Positions 1 through 7,332 of a DNA stretch of 36,878 nucleotides are shown in pieces (the stretch's first letter is position 1; each line of letters starts with the position of its first letter). Origin of the DNA: CAYZAW01 sp964476505 (lineage in GTDB: Bacteria; Bacillota; Clostridia; Christensenellales; CAG-138); the NCBI GenBank assembly GCA_964476505.1, contig CAYZAW010000017.1:1-36878 (forward strand), written 5' to 3'. Below the pieces are notes generated by a model. It did no database searches, was not told the DNA's origin, and saw only the letters and a program-made list of their open reading frames with translations. The position numbers and the translations under genes are program-made.

Positions 1-321
1 GCTGTATGCAATGGCATCCTCCTTGAAGTAATCGCCGAAAGACCAGTTGCCGAGCATCTCGAAAAACGTGCAGTGCGAGGTATCGCCCACTTCGTCGATA
101 TCGCCGGTACGCACGCATTTTTGCACGTCAGTCAGGCGCACACCTTCCGGGTGCTTTTGCCCTAAGAGGTACGGTACCAGCGGGTGCATGCCTGCCGTGG
201 TGAACAGCACCGTGGGGTCGTTTTCGGGAATGAGGGATGCGCTGGAGATCACCGCGTGACCCTTGCTCTTGAAAAAGTCCAGATAGAGCTTTCTTAGCTC
301 CTTTGAGGTTACGTTACGCAT
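1..321 (-). CDS. alaS: Alanyl-tRNA synthetase, N-terminal part (runs off the window)
   Basis: Class II synthetase that charges tRNA-Ala in the cytoplasm. Only the first 107 codons are present; the gene continues past base 1. The translation starts MRNVTSKELRKLYLDFFKSK and contains the class II motif 1 and 2 region typical of AlaRS, including FTTAGMHPLVPYLLGQKHP, the RLTDVQKCVRTGDIDEVGD stretch and TFFEMLGNWSFGDYFK. The ATG at 319-321 is preceded by AAAGGAG about 12 nt upstream. A T-box leader and its own promoter lie directly upstream, so expression should respond to uncharged tRNA-Ala. The identity is very secure because this N-terminal block is diagnostic of AlaS. Confidence 0.96.
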   Translation of the reverse strand, partial: MRNVTSKELRKLYLDFFKSKGHAVISSASLIPENDPTVLFTTAGMHPLVPYLLGQKHPEGVRLTDVQKCVRTGDIDEVGDTSHCTFFEMLGNWSFGDYFKEDAIAYS

Positions 322-344
322 AGTTCAGCTTGGCTCCTTTCGTG

Positions 345-565
345 ATCGGGTAAAAATAAAAACGGCAATCATCCCTATGGGACGAAGGCCGTTGGCTCCG
401 CGGTACCACCCAAATTGGCAATTTACATTGCCCGCTTGTTTGCCCCGTATGGCCGGGCAGGCCCCTTTGCTCCACGGATGGCCGTATGTTGCGTTCGGCA
501 GGCTCGCACCGGCCGCCTGCTCTCTGTACCCCGCGAATACTCGTTCCGTATCCCTGCAAAAGCGG
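345..565 (-). promoter_or_regulatory. T-box riboswitch leader of alaS
   Basis: On the minus strand the T-box sequence GGGTGGTACCGCGG is intact at 398-411. Upstream are the Stem I signatures AGAGAG (520-525), GGTGCGAG (503-510) and AGTA (538-541). Two alanine codons lie where the specifier is expected on the 3' side of Stem I, each followed by A: GCC (480-482) and GCA (490-492, preceded by GAAC). I cannot decide between them by eye. The T-box is followed by the terminator at 352-393. Uncharged tRNA-Ala would stabilise the antiterminator and turn alaS on. Confidence 0.93.
352..393 (-). terminator. T-box-controlled intrinsic terminator before alaS
   Basis: On the minus strand AACGGC (388-393) pairs with GCCGTT (361-366), with an inner GTCCC/GGGAT pairing, followed by the T-rich run TTTTTATTTTTA. 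The 5' arm lies just after the T-box, as expected for mutually exclusive terminator and antiterminator forms. Confidence 0.85.
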
Positions 566-569
566 GTTT

Positions 570-599
570 ATTATACGCGAAACAGTGCCTAAATGTCAA
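570..599 (-). promoter_or_regulatory. Promoter of the alaS T-box transcript
   Basis: A perfect -35 TTGACA (594-599) and a perfect -10 TATAAT (570-575) are separated by 18 bp on the minus strand. Transcription would start near 563, just ahead of the Stem I sequences. This is the strongest sigma-A-type promoter seen in the window. Confidence 0.9.
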
Positions 600-616
600 G
601 AAATATGGGGGGAACG

Positions 617-677
617 GCCTCCGGCGGCTTAGGGCTTTTTGTAAAAAGCCCTAAGAACCAAAAACTCTAAAAATAAT
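617..677 (+). repeat. Family 1 hairpin repeat, copy a
   Basis: GC box GCCTCCGGCGGC, stem TTAGGGCTTTTT / AAAAAGCCCTAA around a GT(A) loop, then the tail GAACCAAAAACTCTAAAAAT. It is one of three copies not next to a stop codon on its own strand. With copy b (833-877, opposite orientation) it brackets the intergenic region between alaS and the chemotaxis receptor. Confidence 0.85.
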
Positions 678-704
678 AGGGCGCATACATTGCTGTGTGC
701 GCCC
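669..704 (-). terminator. Intrinsic terminator of the chemotaxis receptor gene
   Basis: GGGCGCATACA (679-689) pairs with TGTGTGCGCCC (694-704), 11 bp with one G:U and a 4-nt loop. On the minus strand it is followed by TATTATTTTT. It lies about 180 nt past the receptor stop codon, beyond repeat copy b. Confidence 0.7.
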
Positions 705-740
705 TGTTTGTACATAGAAATTCGCAAGGCTTGTGCATTC

Positions 741-768
741 CGGGTCGCGCAATGCACGACCCCTACAA
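741..768. repeat. Family 3 palindrome (GGGTCG...CGACCCCTACAA)
   Basis: CGGGTCGcgcaatgcaCGACCC followed by CTACAA. Related copies are at 7144-7169, 31409-31434, 31467-31495 and 31545-31571. Short palindromes of this look are widespread in bacterial intergenic DNA; no coding sense was seen. Confidence 0.6.
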
Positions 769-832
769 ACGGGTAATCAATGCGCTCCTCAATAAAACAC
801 ACGGGCGCACCTGTTGGCACACCCGCATGTTA

Positions 833-877
833 CTATTTAAAGTTTTTGGGAGTTCTAAGCCGTACCCCGCCGGAGGC
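833..877 (-). repeat. Family 1 repeat, copy b (hairpin reduced)
   Basis: On the minus strand it begins GCCTCCGGCGGGGTACGG exactly 6 nt after the TAG stop of the chemotaxis receptor, and ends in AGAACTCCCAAAAACTTTAAA. The central hairpin arms are largely missing, so this is a decayed copy that keeps both conserved flanks and the usual distance from the stop codon. Confidence 0.75.
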
Positions 878-883
878 CGTGTC

Positions 884-2608
884 CTAATCCAGCTTAAACG
901 CATCCACGGCGGAGCCAAGCACATTGGCTTGGCTGGAAAGCTCCACGCTGGCGGCGGCGTTCTCCTCGGCGGTGGCGGAGTTGCGCTGCACAACGGAGGA
1001 GATCTGCTCAATGCCGGTGTTGACCTGCTGCAGAGCAAGGGACTCCTGCTCGGCGGCAAGGGTAATGCTTTGGATGAGGTCGGTGGTTTTTCGGATATCC
1101 TCGACAATGGCGTTGAGGGAATCGGAGGTGGCGTGTGCGATCTTTTCGCCCTCGTCCACCTTGATGAGGGAATTGCTGATAAGCTCCGAGGTGGTCTTGG
1201 AGGCCTCCGCGCTCTTGGCTGCAAGGCTTCTGACCTCCTCTGCCACGACCGCAAAGCCCTTTCCGGCAGCACCCGCGCGGGCAGCCTCCACGGAGGCGTT
1301 GAGCGCAAGGATGTTGGTTTGGAAGGCGATATCCTCAATGACCTTGTTGATCTTGGAAATAGCATCGGATGCATCGCTGATGGCGGCAACGGCATGCATC
1401 AACTGCTGCATTTGATCCGCGCCCTCAATGGACTTGGCTTCGGTTGCCTGCACCAAGCCGCTGGCGATCTTGGCATTCTCGGCGGTGTCTGCCACCTGCC
1501 CGGAGAGCTCCTCAATGGTAGCGGCGATCTCCTGCACGGTTCCGGCCTGCTCGGACGCGCCCTCGGCAAGCGTTTGCGCTGCAACGGAGATCTGGTCAGA
1601 GCCGGAACGTACCTGCATGGTAGCATTGCTGATGCGAAGAAGCGCGGTTTTAAGCTTTTCGGAAAGGGATTCCATGGCGGCGCGCACGGGCGCAAACTCG
1701 CCCAGATAATCCTGCGTAAGCTCGATCTTCAGGATGCCGTCCGACATGGTGTTCAATACCTGCGTGATCTCGGTGATGTAGCTCACGTATCCGTTCAGGC
1801 GCAGGATGATATTGTCCGTGGCCTTGCAAAGCTGCCCCAGCTCGTCACGGGAAACGGCGTTGGGATCAATGGTTACGTTAAAGTTGCCGTTGGCGATCTC
1901 GGTGCACACCTTGGTGGCATAGCGCACCTTATTGCCAAGATACCGCATCACCATCAGGGAGAAGAGGCCCACAATGCCCAGCAGCGCAACGAATACGATC
2001 GTGTTCATCAATATCGTGCGGTTGGTTTCGGCATCCTGCTTTTCTATATGCTCTACGGTATAATCGTTTACCAGCTTTGCCATGCTGGCGATAAGCGAGC
2101 GTGTTTTGCTGAACAACTGGTCCTGCAATTCGGGATTGCCCTTACCGGTTGCAATGTTATAGGTAGACTGCCATGAGGAAAACTGCGTAGTAAACTCCTC
2201 ATGCATTTCCTTTAAGGTCATCTGCCGCTCAACCTCTTTATACTCCTTATAAACGTAAACGTCGTCGTAAAATAGCTTTACGGCAGCCATCACGTCGTCC
2301 TGCACCTGCAGGGCGGTTTGTTTATATTCGGTAGCAAGGAATTTGCGTAACTGCTCCGTCATATCCGTGGAGAGGGAACCCCGCTTTAGCATCACGGCGC
2401 ATTGGTACATGCCGCGATCTGCCTGCAACAGGTGCGTTGTGCTAACATACAGCTTGTCATACAGAGATGTGCGCAGTTCGGAATACGTGCTCTTAACGCC
2501 GTTGCTGTATTGGAGCATCAGTAAAACGCATAAAATCCCCAGCGGAATCACGATCAATATCAGCTTAACGGCGGTTTTCATGTTTCCAAATAAGCGGCTT
2601 TTCTTCAT
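884..2608 (-). CDS. Methyl-accepting chemotaxis protein
   Basis: Transmembrane chemoreceptor of 574 aa that would control CheA and thereby flagellar motion. Residues about 13-34 form a first membrane helix, about 35-198 an extracytoplasmic helical sensor region without a recognisable PAS or Cache signature, and about 199-221 the second helix. A HAMP-like segment follows (ATKVCTEIANGNFNVTI...DELGQL), then a long coiled coil. The signalling hairpin tip is around residue 428 (AFQTNILALNASVEAARAG, then KGFAVVAEEVRSLA). The start was placed at 2606-2608 because AAAGGAG sits about 10 nt upstream; a longer in-frame reading to 2689 lacks such a site. It is monocistronic, with no che or flagellar genes nearby, and the ligand is unknown. 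Confidence 0.93.
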   Translation of the reverse strand: MKKSRLFGNMKTAVKLILIVIPLGILCVLLMLQYSNGVKSTYSELRTSLYDKLYVSTTHLLQADRGMYQCAVMLKRGSLSTDMTEQLRKFLATEYKQTALQVQDDVMAAVKLFYDDVYVYKEYKEVERQMTLKEMHEEFTTQFSSWQSTYNIATGKGNPELQDQLFSKTRSLIASMAKLVNDYTVEHIEKQDAETNRTILMNTIVFVALLGIVGLFSLMVMRYLGNKVRYATKVCTEIANGNFNVTIDPNAVSRDELGQLCKATDNIILRLNGYVSYITEITQVLNTMSDGILKIELTQDYLGEFAPVRAAMESLSEKLKTALLRISNATMQVRSGSDQISVAAQTLAEGASEQAGTVQEIAATIEELSGQVADTAENAKIASGLVQATEAKSIEGADQMQQLMHAVAAISDASDAISKINKVIEDIAFQTNILALNASVEAARAGAAGKGFAVVAEEVRSLAAKSAEASKTTSELISNSLIKVDEGEKIAHATSDSLNAIVEDIRKTTDLIQSITLAAEQESLALQQVNTGIEQISSVVQRNSATAEENAAASVELSSQANVLGSAVDAFKLD

Positions 2609-2673
2609 AGCGGATATTCTCCTTTTTGATCGCTTCTGGTTCTGCAAGACAAGTAACAGTATATGGTAATATA

Positions 2674-2702
2674 AGCATACCCCATTCATAAGCTTAATTC
2701 AA
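2674..2702 (-). promoter_or_regulatory. Probable promoter of the chemotaxis receptor
   Basis: Minus strand TTGAAT (2697-2702), 17 bp, TATGCT (2674-2679), about 65 nt upstream of the chosen start. It fits the sigma-A pattern but both hexamers are imperfect. Confidence 0.45.
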
Positions 2703-2750
2703 CACATTAAAACAGGAAAAGACAACGGGTTTTGGGGGAATAGAATGCGC

Positions 2751-2779
2751 TTGTAACAAACGCCATGAAATAATATAAT
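2751..2779 (+). promoter_or_regulatory. Promoter of the DUF815-type ATPase gene
   Basis: TTGTAA (2751-2756), 17 bp spacer, perfect TATAAT (2774-2779), about 35 nt before the ATG at 2818. Confidence 0.65.
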
Positions 2780-2817
2780 GAAATAAGTCATAAACAAACG
2801 AACGGGGGCGCAGGCAT

Positions 2818-4203
2818 ATGCAAAGTATTGGCGAAGCCAAGGCCGCAGCGGCGGCGGACTCCATCGTTCTTGCGCTGTCTAGGCTGACGGTGCTGCGCCC
2901 GCTTGCGGCACAAGCGCCCTTTCAAGCCCTGTACCGGCTGGCGTTGGCGCTTCGCGAGGGCGCGTTGGAGCAGGCGCTTGTAGAATACCATACCCTTTGC
3001 GGGGCGCTGATTGGCGAAAACTGCCGCGCGGTTTCCGGGGATATCTTTACGGATTACCTGCTATACGCGCTGTTAGAGCAGGAGAACGACTTTTCCCGCC
3101 GTGCGCTCGAAAACCGCTGGAACGACGCGGTTTCCGCCGCCATGGCAAACGATTTGGAGCAGCTGCAAAGGCTGTCCGGCGTGACCTCCGCGCTCATCAA
3201 AAAATGGGTGGGGGAGCGCCGCGAGGAACTGTTAAGGCAAGCGCCGCCCATGGCGCAAAGGCAGGACGATATCGCCAAGCTTTCTGCCGCGGTATGGAGC
3301 GGCAGCGCCGCCCAGCCCATCAAAAAGCAAACGGTTTCGCAACCGGTAAAGCCCAAGCCGCCGGAGCCCCAACCGCCGCGGGCAGCCGTTGCTTTAGAGG
3401 AGGCGAGCTGGCCCACCTTCCGGTATCAGCATACCGGGCTGGAGGGGGAATACGTTTCGGACATTGCGTTGGAGGAAATATACCGCCGTTTGCTGGAGGC
3501 AAAGGACTGGAGCCGCCTGCTGGACGATATTTGGAATTTCCACGCCGCCTACGGCACGGGCGCGTTCATTCGTCACAGAGCGTTTTCGCTTTTGCCCTCC
3601 GGGGCGCTTGTGGGCGTGGAGCCCATGCCCCGCTTCGGGGAAGGGCCGCGCATGTATGAAGCGCAGCGCGGGCGCATCCTTTCCGCCGTGATCGCGTTCA
3701 TGCAGGGCGAGGGCGCGGGAGATATCTTGGTTACCGGCGGTACCGGCACAGGAAAAACGGCGGGCGCGATAGATCTGTACTACGAGCTGCCGGAGCTTCG
3801 GCTGGTGATGGCATCCGATCCGGAGCCGGAGGCGCTAACGCTTGCGGTGGAGGCGGTTTCACGCCAACCCGCACGCGTCTTGCTGTTGTTGGACGATGTG
3901 GAGGCAGGAAGCGGAAGGCTCCGGCGGCAGATGTCCGCTATCACGGAGCGGCGGGGCAGCAACCTGATGGTCATGGCGGCTTCCCGCGCAGGGTTCGACC
4001 CGGCGTTTTCCAACACGGTGCGGTTTTTAGACATGCAGCCCAGAGAATTCATGCAGCTGCTGCGGCAGCTGCTGCAAAAGGGCGGCATGACCCCCACGGA
4101 GGATATGCTGCAAAACGCCTGTATCGACTGCGGCGCGCAAAAGCGTACGCTGTGCTGCGGCACGGCGGAGGCGGTGGCGCGGGAGCTATTGGAAGGAGAA
4201 TAA
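2818..4203 (+). CDS. DUF815-type P-loop ATPase
   Basis: A 461-aa predicted cytoplasmic ATPase of the DUF815 family, an AAA-like family with no established role. The N-terminal half (about 1-160) is helical and alanine/leucine rich, followed by a proline-rich linker (about 175-195). The region from about residue 240 follows the DUF815 pattern: YGTGAFIRHRAF, then Walker A GGTGTGKT at residues 307-314, and a Walker B-like LLLLDDVEA with acidic residues at 359-360. The family usually reads GDRGTGKSS and DDLSFE, so this is a divergent member. It has its own promoter, and the next gene lies about 100 bp downstream, so it may be transcribed alone. Family assignment is fairly secure; function is unknown. 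Confidence 0.8.
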   Translation: MQSIGEAKAAAAADSIVLALSRLTVLRPLAAQAPFQALYRLALALREGALEQALVEYHTLCGALIGENCRAVSGDIFTDYLLYALLEQENDFSRRALENRWNDAVSAAMANDLEQLQRLSGVTSALIKKWVGERREELLRQAPPMAQRQDDIAKLSAAVWSGSAAQPIKKQTVSQPVKPKPPEPQPPRAAVALEEASWPTFRYQHTGLEGEYVSDIALEEIYRRLLEAKDWSRLLDDIWNFHAAYGTGAFIRHRAFSLLPSGALVGVEPMPRFGEGPRMYEAQRGRILSAVIAFMQGEGAGDILVTGGTGTGKTAGAIDLYYELPELRLVMASDPEPEALTLAVEAVSRQPARVLLLLDDVEAGSGRLRRQMSAITERRGSNLMVMAASRAGFDPAFSNTVRFLDMQPREFMQLLRQLLQKGGMTPTEDMLQNACIDCGAQKRTLCCGTAEAVARELLEGE

Positions 4204-4305
4204 CGCATACACGGCTAAGTAAAGCATGCAAACCGTTGCGAATACCGCATAAATGCGTTACACTGCGGGGATATCCCGCAAACATATTTGAAAGGGTGTA
4301 AGATC

Positions 4306-5400
4306 ATGGAGAACTACGAACAAAACAATCAAGCGTACGAGCAGAACCAAGAGGAGCCGGGAATCCGCTATTTTGAGCCGTTCCCTGTTGCGCCGCTTAA
4401 GGTATCCGGTATTTTCGGCATCGGCTGGCAGCTGTACCGCCGCAGCTTCGGCGCGGCGTTCCTGCTTACGCTTGTGCTGATGGGCATTGTATGCGTGCTG
4501 ATGGGGCTGGTTGCAGCGCCCATAATGGATTGGACGATGCAGATGACGCAGGACGTGATGTATTACGGGGAGTCTGCCATCATGAACGGCTTTGGACAGG
4601 TACTATTGCTGTTCCCCGTCATGATGCTGCTGTCCTTGCTGACCATATTCTTATTGCAGCCCATGTACACCGGCACCATGTATCAGGAAATGCATGACCG
4701 TGCGGAGGGTCGCGCAAAAAGCGTTGGTCGGCTGTTCAAAAGCGTTGGCGCGGGCCTAAAAAAAGTGTACACCACTATGCTGGTGATGATGCTGATGATG
4801 TTTGGCTTGTCCTTTGTGGCAGGGATCGTAGCAAGCGTGATGATGGTAGGCGCTATGGTGTCCGGCGCGGCCTCTGGCGGGTTTTCCGGGGCGTTTGGCG
4901 AGCGGTTTATCGGTACCATTATTGTGCTGTATGTGATCGTGCTTGTGCTGGCTATCGTATTTTCCGTGTTTTTGATGCTGATGTATCCGGTAAACGCGGC
5001 GGAAAACAAGCGCGGGTTCAAGGCGCTGGGCCGTGGCTTCAAGCTGGCGGGCAAGCGCTTCTGGCGCTGCCTTGGCGTGCTGCTGCTGTTAACGCTGATA
5101 GAGCTTGTTTTGCTGGCGGTGTGCTACATCCCCGGTATTGCGATCATGCTTGGCGAAAACGCCTCCTTCGGCACGGGCTATGCGCTGCTGTTCTTGGGCG
5201 CGGGGATCGCCTCCTGCCTGATGGCCCCCTACAACACCGCGGTGCTGACCGCGCTGTACCGCGATTGCGCGGCGCGTGTGCCGGAGGTTGCAGCACCTAT
5301 CGATACCTCCTCCTTTGCGGTCACGCTGCCGGTTGGCGACATGTCGGAAGAGGTGCAGCCGGAAGCGCCCGCGGATGAAGAACACAGGGAAGGCGAGTAA
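4306..5400 (+). CDS. Polytopic membrane protein of unknown function
   Basis: A 364-aa integral membrane protein with about six hydrophobic helices (roughly residues 48-75, 100-120, 160-190, 208-235, 262-285 and 297-318), a hydrophilic glutamine-rich N terminus (MENYEQNNQAYEQNQEE) and an acidic C-terminal tail. The layout resembles the membrane domains seen in YciC/glycerophosphodiesterase-membrane type proteins, but no diagnostic motif was found. The ATG at 4306 was chosen because AAAGGG lies 9 nt upstream; an upstream TTG at 4288 has no site of its own. It ends 3 nt before the ACT protein, so the three genes 4306-7038 are very likely one operon. A small palindrome TGCGGG/CCCGCA lies just upstream (4265-4281). 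Confidence 0.85.
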   Translation: MENYEQNNQAYEQNQEEPGIRYFEPFPVAPLKVSGIFGIGWQLYRRSFGAAFLLTLVLMGIVCVLMGLVAAPIMDWTMQMTQDVMYYGESAIMNGFGQVLLLFPVMMLLSLLTIFLLQPMYTGTMYQEMHDRAEGRAKSVGRLFKSVGAGLKKVYTTMLVMMLMMFGLSFVAGIVASVMMVGAMVSGAASGGFSGAFGERFIGTIIVLYVIVLVLAIVFSVFLMLMYPVNAAENKRGFKALGRGFKLAGKRFWRCLGVLLLLTLIELVLLAVCYIPGIAIMLGENASFGTGYALLFLGAGIASCLMAPYNTAVLTALYRDCAARVPEVAAPIDTSSFAVTLPVGDMSEEVQPEAPADEEHREGE

Positions 5401-5403
5401 CGT

Positions 5404-5679
5404 ATGATTAAGGCTATCGTAACGGTCGTCGGTGTGGATCGGGTAGGGATCATTGCCCGGGTAAGCACGCTGCTGGCCGCACAACAGGTAAATATACTGG
5501 ATATCTCCCAAACCGTGATGAACGAATACTTCACCATGGTGATGCTGTGCGACGTGAGCGCCTGCGCGGTGTCCTTCGGGGAGCTTCGGGAAAAGCTGGC
5601 GGCGCTGGGGGAGGACATGGGGCTTTCCGTGCGCATTCAGCATCAAGACATTTTCAACGCCATGCATGCGGTGGGGTAA
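5404..5679 (+). CDS. ACT domain protein, UPF0237 family
   Basis: A 91-aa single ACT domain. It begins MIKAIVTVVGVDRVGIIARV and continues with ILDISQTVMNEYFTMVML, the hallmark of the UPF0237 family. ACT domains bind small ligands, often amino acids, but the ligand here is not known. It follows the membrane protein by 3 nt and precedes the UPF0210 gene by 3 nt. The UPF0237-UPF0210 pair is a conserved neighbour arrangement in many Firmicutes and some archaea, which suggests that the ACT protein senses something for its partner. No unusual residues were seen. Confidence 0.93.
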   Translation: MIKAIVTVVGVDRVGIIARVSTLLAAQQVNILDISQTVMNEYFTMVMLCDVSACAVSFGELREKLAALGEDMGLSVRIQHQDIFNAMHAVG

Positions 5680-5682
5680 GCC

Positions 5683-7038
5683 ATGATCGAGCAGGAACAA
5701 ATATTAGATACCATCCGTATGATCGAGCAGCAGCATCTGGACATCCGTACCATCACCATGGGCATTTCCCTGCGTGACTGCGCCTGTTCGGACGCGGCTT
5801 TGGCCTGTACCCGCATATACGATAAGATCTGCCGCTTGGCGGGGAACTTGGTGTCCGTTGGCGAACAGATCGAAACGGAGCTGGGTATCCCCATCGTGAA
5901 CAAGCGCATCAGCGTAACGCCAATCGCCATGGTGGCGGAGCCTGCCGGCGGAGACTGCGTGCAGTATGCCAAGGCGCTGGACAGAGCCGGTAAGGAAGTT
6001 GGCGTAAATTTCATCGGCGGGTATTCCGCACTGGTGCATAAGGGCGAAACCAACGGGGATACGCGCCTGATCGAGAGCATCCCGGAGGCACTGGCGGAAA
6101 CTGCAGTGGTTTGCGCATCGGTCAATGTGGCCTCTACCAAGGCGGGCATCAATATGGATGCCGTGGCAAAGATGGGCCGGGTCATCAAGGCGGCAGCAGA
6201 ACGTACCGCCGACCGGGACGGCCTTGCCTGCGCAAAGCTGGTGGTGTTTGCCAATGCCGTGGAGGACAATCCCTTTATGGCAGGCGCGTTCCACGGCGTA
6301 GGCGAGCCGGAATGCTGCATCAACGTGGGCGTATCCGGTCCCGGCGTTGTAAAGTGTGCGCTGGAGCATGTAAAGGGGCAGCCCTTTGACGTTGTATCGG
6401 AAACCATTAAGCGCACGGCCTTCCGCGTGACCCGCGCGGGGCAGTTGGTGGCACGCCTTGCCTCCGAGCGCTTGGGCATGCCCTTCGGCATTGTAGACTT
6501 ATCCCTTGCGCCTACCCCTGCCCAAGGGGACAGCGTTGCGCGCATATTAGAAGAAATGGGCTTGGAGCATGCGGGCGCACCCGGTACCACCGCTGCGCTG
6601 GCGCTGTTGAACGATGCCGTGAAAAAGGGCGGCGTAATGGCATCCTCGCATGTGGGCGGGCTCTCTGGCGCGTTCATTCCCGTGTCGGAGGACGAGGGGA
6701 TGATCGAGGCCGTAAAGTGCGGTGCGCTCACCGTGGAAAAGCTGGAGGCCATGACCTGCGTCTGCTCGGTGGGGCTGGATATGATCGCCGTGCCGGGAGA
6801 TACTACCCCCGAGACCCTTTCCGCCATCATTGCGGACGAGGCGGCCATCGGCGTGATCAATAACAAAACCACTGCCGTGCGTATGATCCCCGTGCCCGGG
6901 AAAACCGTTGGGGAAACCGCCCAGTTTGGCGGACTTTTGGGCTATGCGCCCATTATCCCCGTTAACACCTGCGGCTGCTCTGCGTTTGTTGCCCGCGGTG
7001 GACGCATCCCTGCACCGATTCATAGCTTAAGAAATTGA
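5683..7038 (+). CDS. UPF0210 (DUF711, PFL-like family) protein
   Basis: A 451-aa cytoplasmic protein of the UPF0210 family, usually annotated as 'PFL family protein' because of a structural resemblance to pyruvate formate-lyase; its reaction is not established. Family features include the N-terminal ILDTIRMIEQQHLDIRTITM, a cysteine-containing DCACSDAALAC stretch, GGYSALVHKG, and the C-terminal NTCGCSAFVARGGRIPAPIH. Length matches the family (about 450 aa). The start overlaps no other gene and sits 3 nt after the ACT gene, indicating translational coupling. The stop codon is followed 6 nt later by a family 2 repeat. The cysteine clusters could bind metal or be catalytic, which is inference only. 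Confidence 0.93.
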   Translation: MIEQEQILDTIRMIEQQHLDIRTITMGISLRDCACSDAALACTRIYDKICRLAGNLVSVGEQIETELGIPIVNKRISVTPIAMVAEPAGGDCVQYAKALDRAGKEVGVNFIGGYSALVHKGETNGDTRLIESIPEALAETAVVCASVNVASTKAGINMDAVAKMGRVIKAAAERTADRDGLACAKLVVFANAVEDNPFMAGAFHGVGEPECCINVGVSGPGVVKCALEHVKGQPFDVVSETIKRTAFRVTRAGQLVARLASERLGMPFGIVDLSLAPTPAQGDSVARILEEMGLEHAGAPGTTAALALLNDAVKKGGVMASSHVGGLSGAFIPVSEDEGMIEAVKCGALTVEKLEAMTCVCSVGLDMIAVPGDTTPETLSAIIADEAAIGVINNKTTAVRMIPVPGKTVGETAQFGGLLGYAPIIPVNTCGCSAFVARGGRIPAPIHSLRN

Positions 7039-7044
7039 TTTTAC

Positions 7045-7128
7045 ATGGGGCGCTGCCCCATGCCCCGGCAGGGGATGCATCCCCTGCACCCCCGTTTATC
7101 GCCGGGAAATATCCCGGCGAGGGAGGGA
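7045..7128 (+). repeat. Family 2 triple-hairpin repeat, copy A
   Basis: Three successive palindromes: ATGGGGCGCTGCCCCAT, GCAGGGGATGCATCCCCTGC and CGCCGGGAAATATCCCGGCG. It starts 6 nt after the stop codon of the UPF0210 gene. A family 3 palindrome follows at 7144-7169. Confidence 0.85.
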
Positions 7129-7143
7129 ACCGTTTGTTTACTT

Positions 7144-7169
7144 GGGTCGCGCACTACACGACCCCTACA
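7144..7169. repeat. Family 3 palindrome
   Basis: GGGTCGcgcactacaCGACCC followed by CTACAA, near-identical to the copy at 741-768. Confidence 0.55.
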
Positions 7170-7185
7170 ACATATAATCCTAACT

Positions 7186-7313
7186 ATATTTAAAGTTTCT
7201 GGGTTCTTAGGGGTTCTTTACATAAGGTGGTCAAACCGTAGGTTTGACATAGCTCCTTGTAAAGATGCAGAATTCCCAAGGGAATTCGCAAAAGGGTTTA
7301 ACCCGCCGGAGGC
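7186..7313 (-). repeat. Family 1 repeat, copy c (enlarged hairpin)
   Basis: Both conserved flanks are present: GCCTCCGGCGGG (minus strand, ending the element at 7313) and GAACCCAGAAACTTTAAATA. The centre is enlarged to about 90 nt and contains a perfect 8-bp hairpin GTCAAACC-GTA-GGTTTGAC (7230-7248) and an 18-bp palindrome GAATTCCCAAGGGAATTC (7270-7287). It lies just upstream of the pepF ribosome-binding site, not after a stop codon. Confidence 0.7.
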
Positions 7314-7332
7314 AAAAGAAAAGGAGAAATAT

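Noticed and set aside
695..2176. Long open frame on the plus strand (about 490 codons)
   Set aside because: It is the antisense shadow of the chemotaxis receptor: low-complexity Gly/Leu/His-rich translation, no ribosome-binding site, and the minus-strand product is an unmistakable receptor.
7103..7123. Noc site within the family 2 third hairpin (CCGGGAAATATCCCGG)
   Set aside because: It holds two half-sites in inside-out order, with only about 10 of 14 matches; explained by the repeat hairpin.
7045..7332. Upstream extension of the pepF frame
   Set aside because: Open only because it crosses repeat DNA; the ribosome-binding site and family N terminus place the start at 7333.
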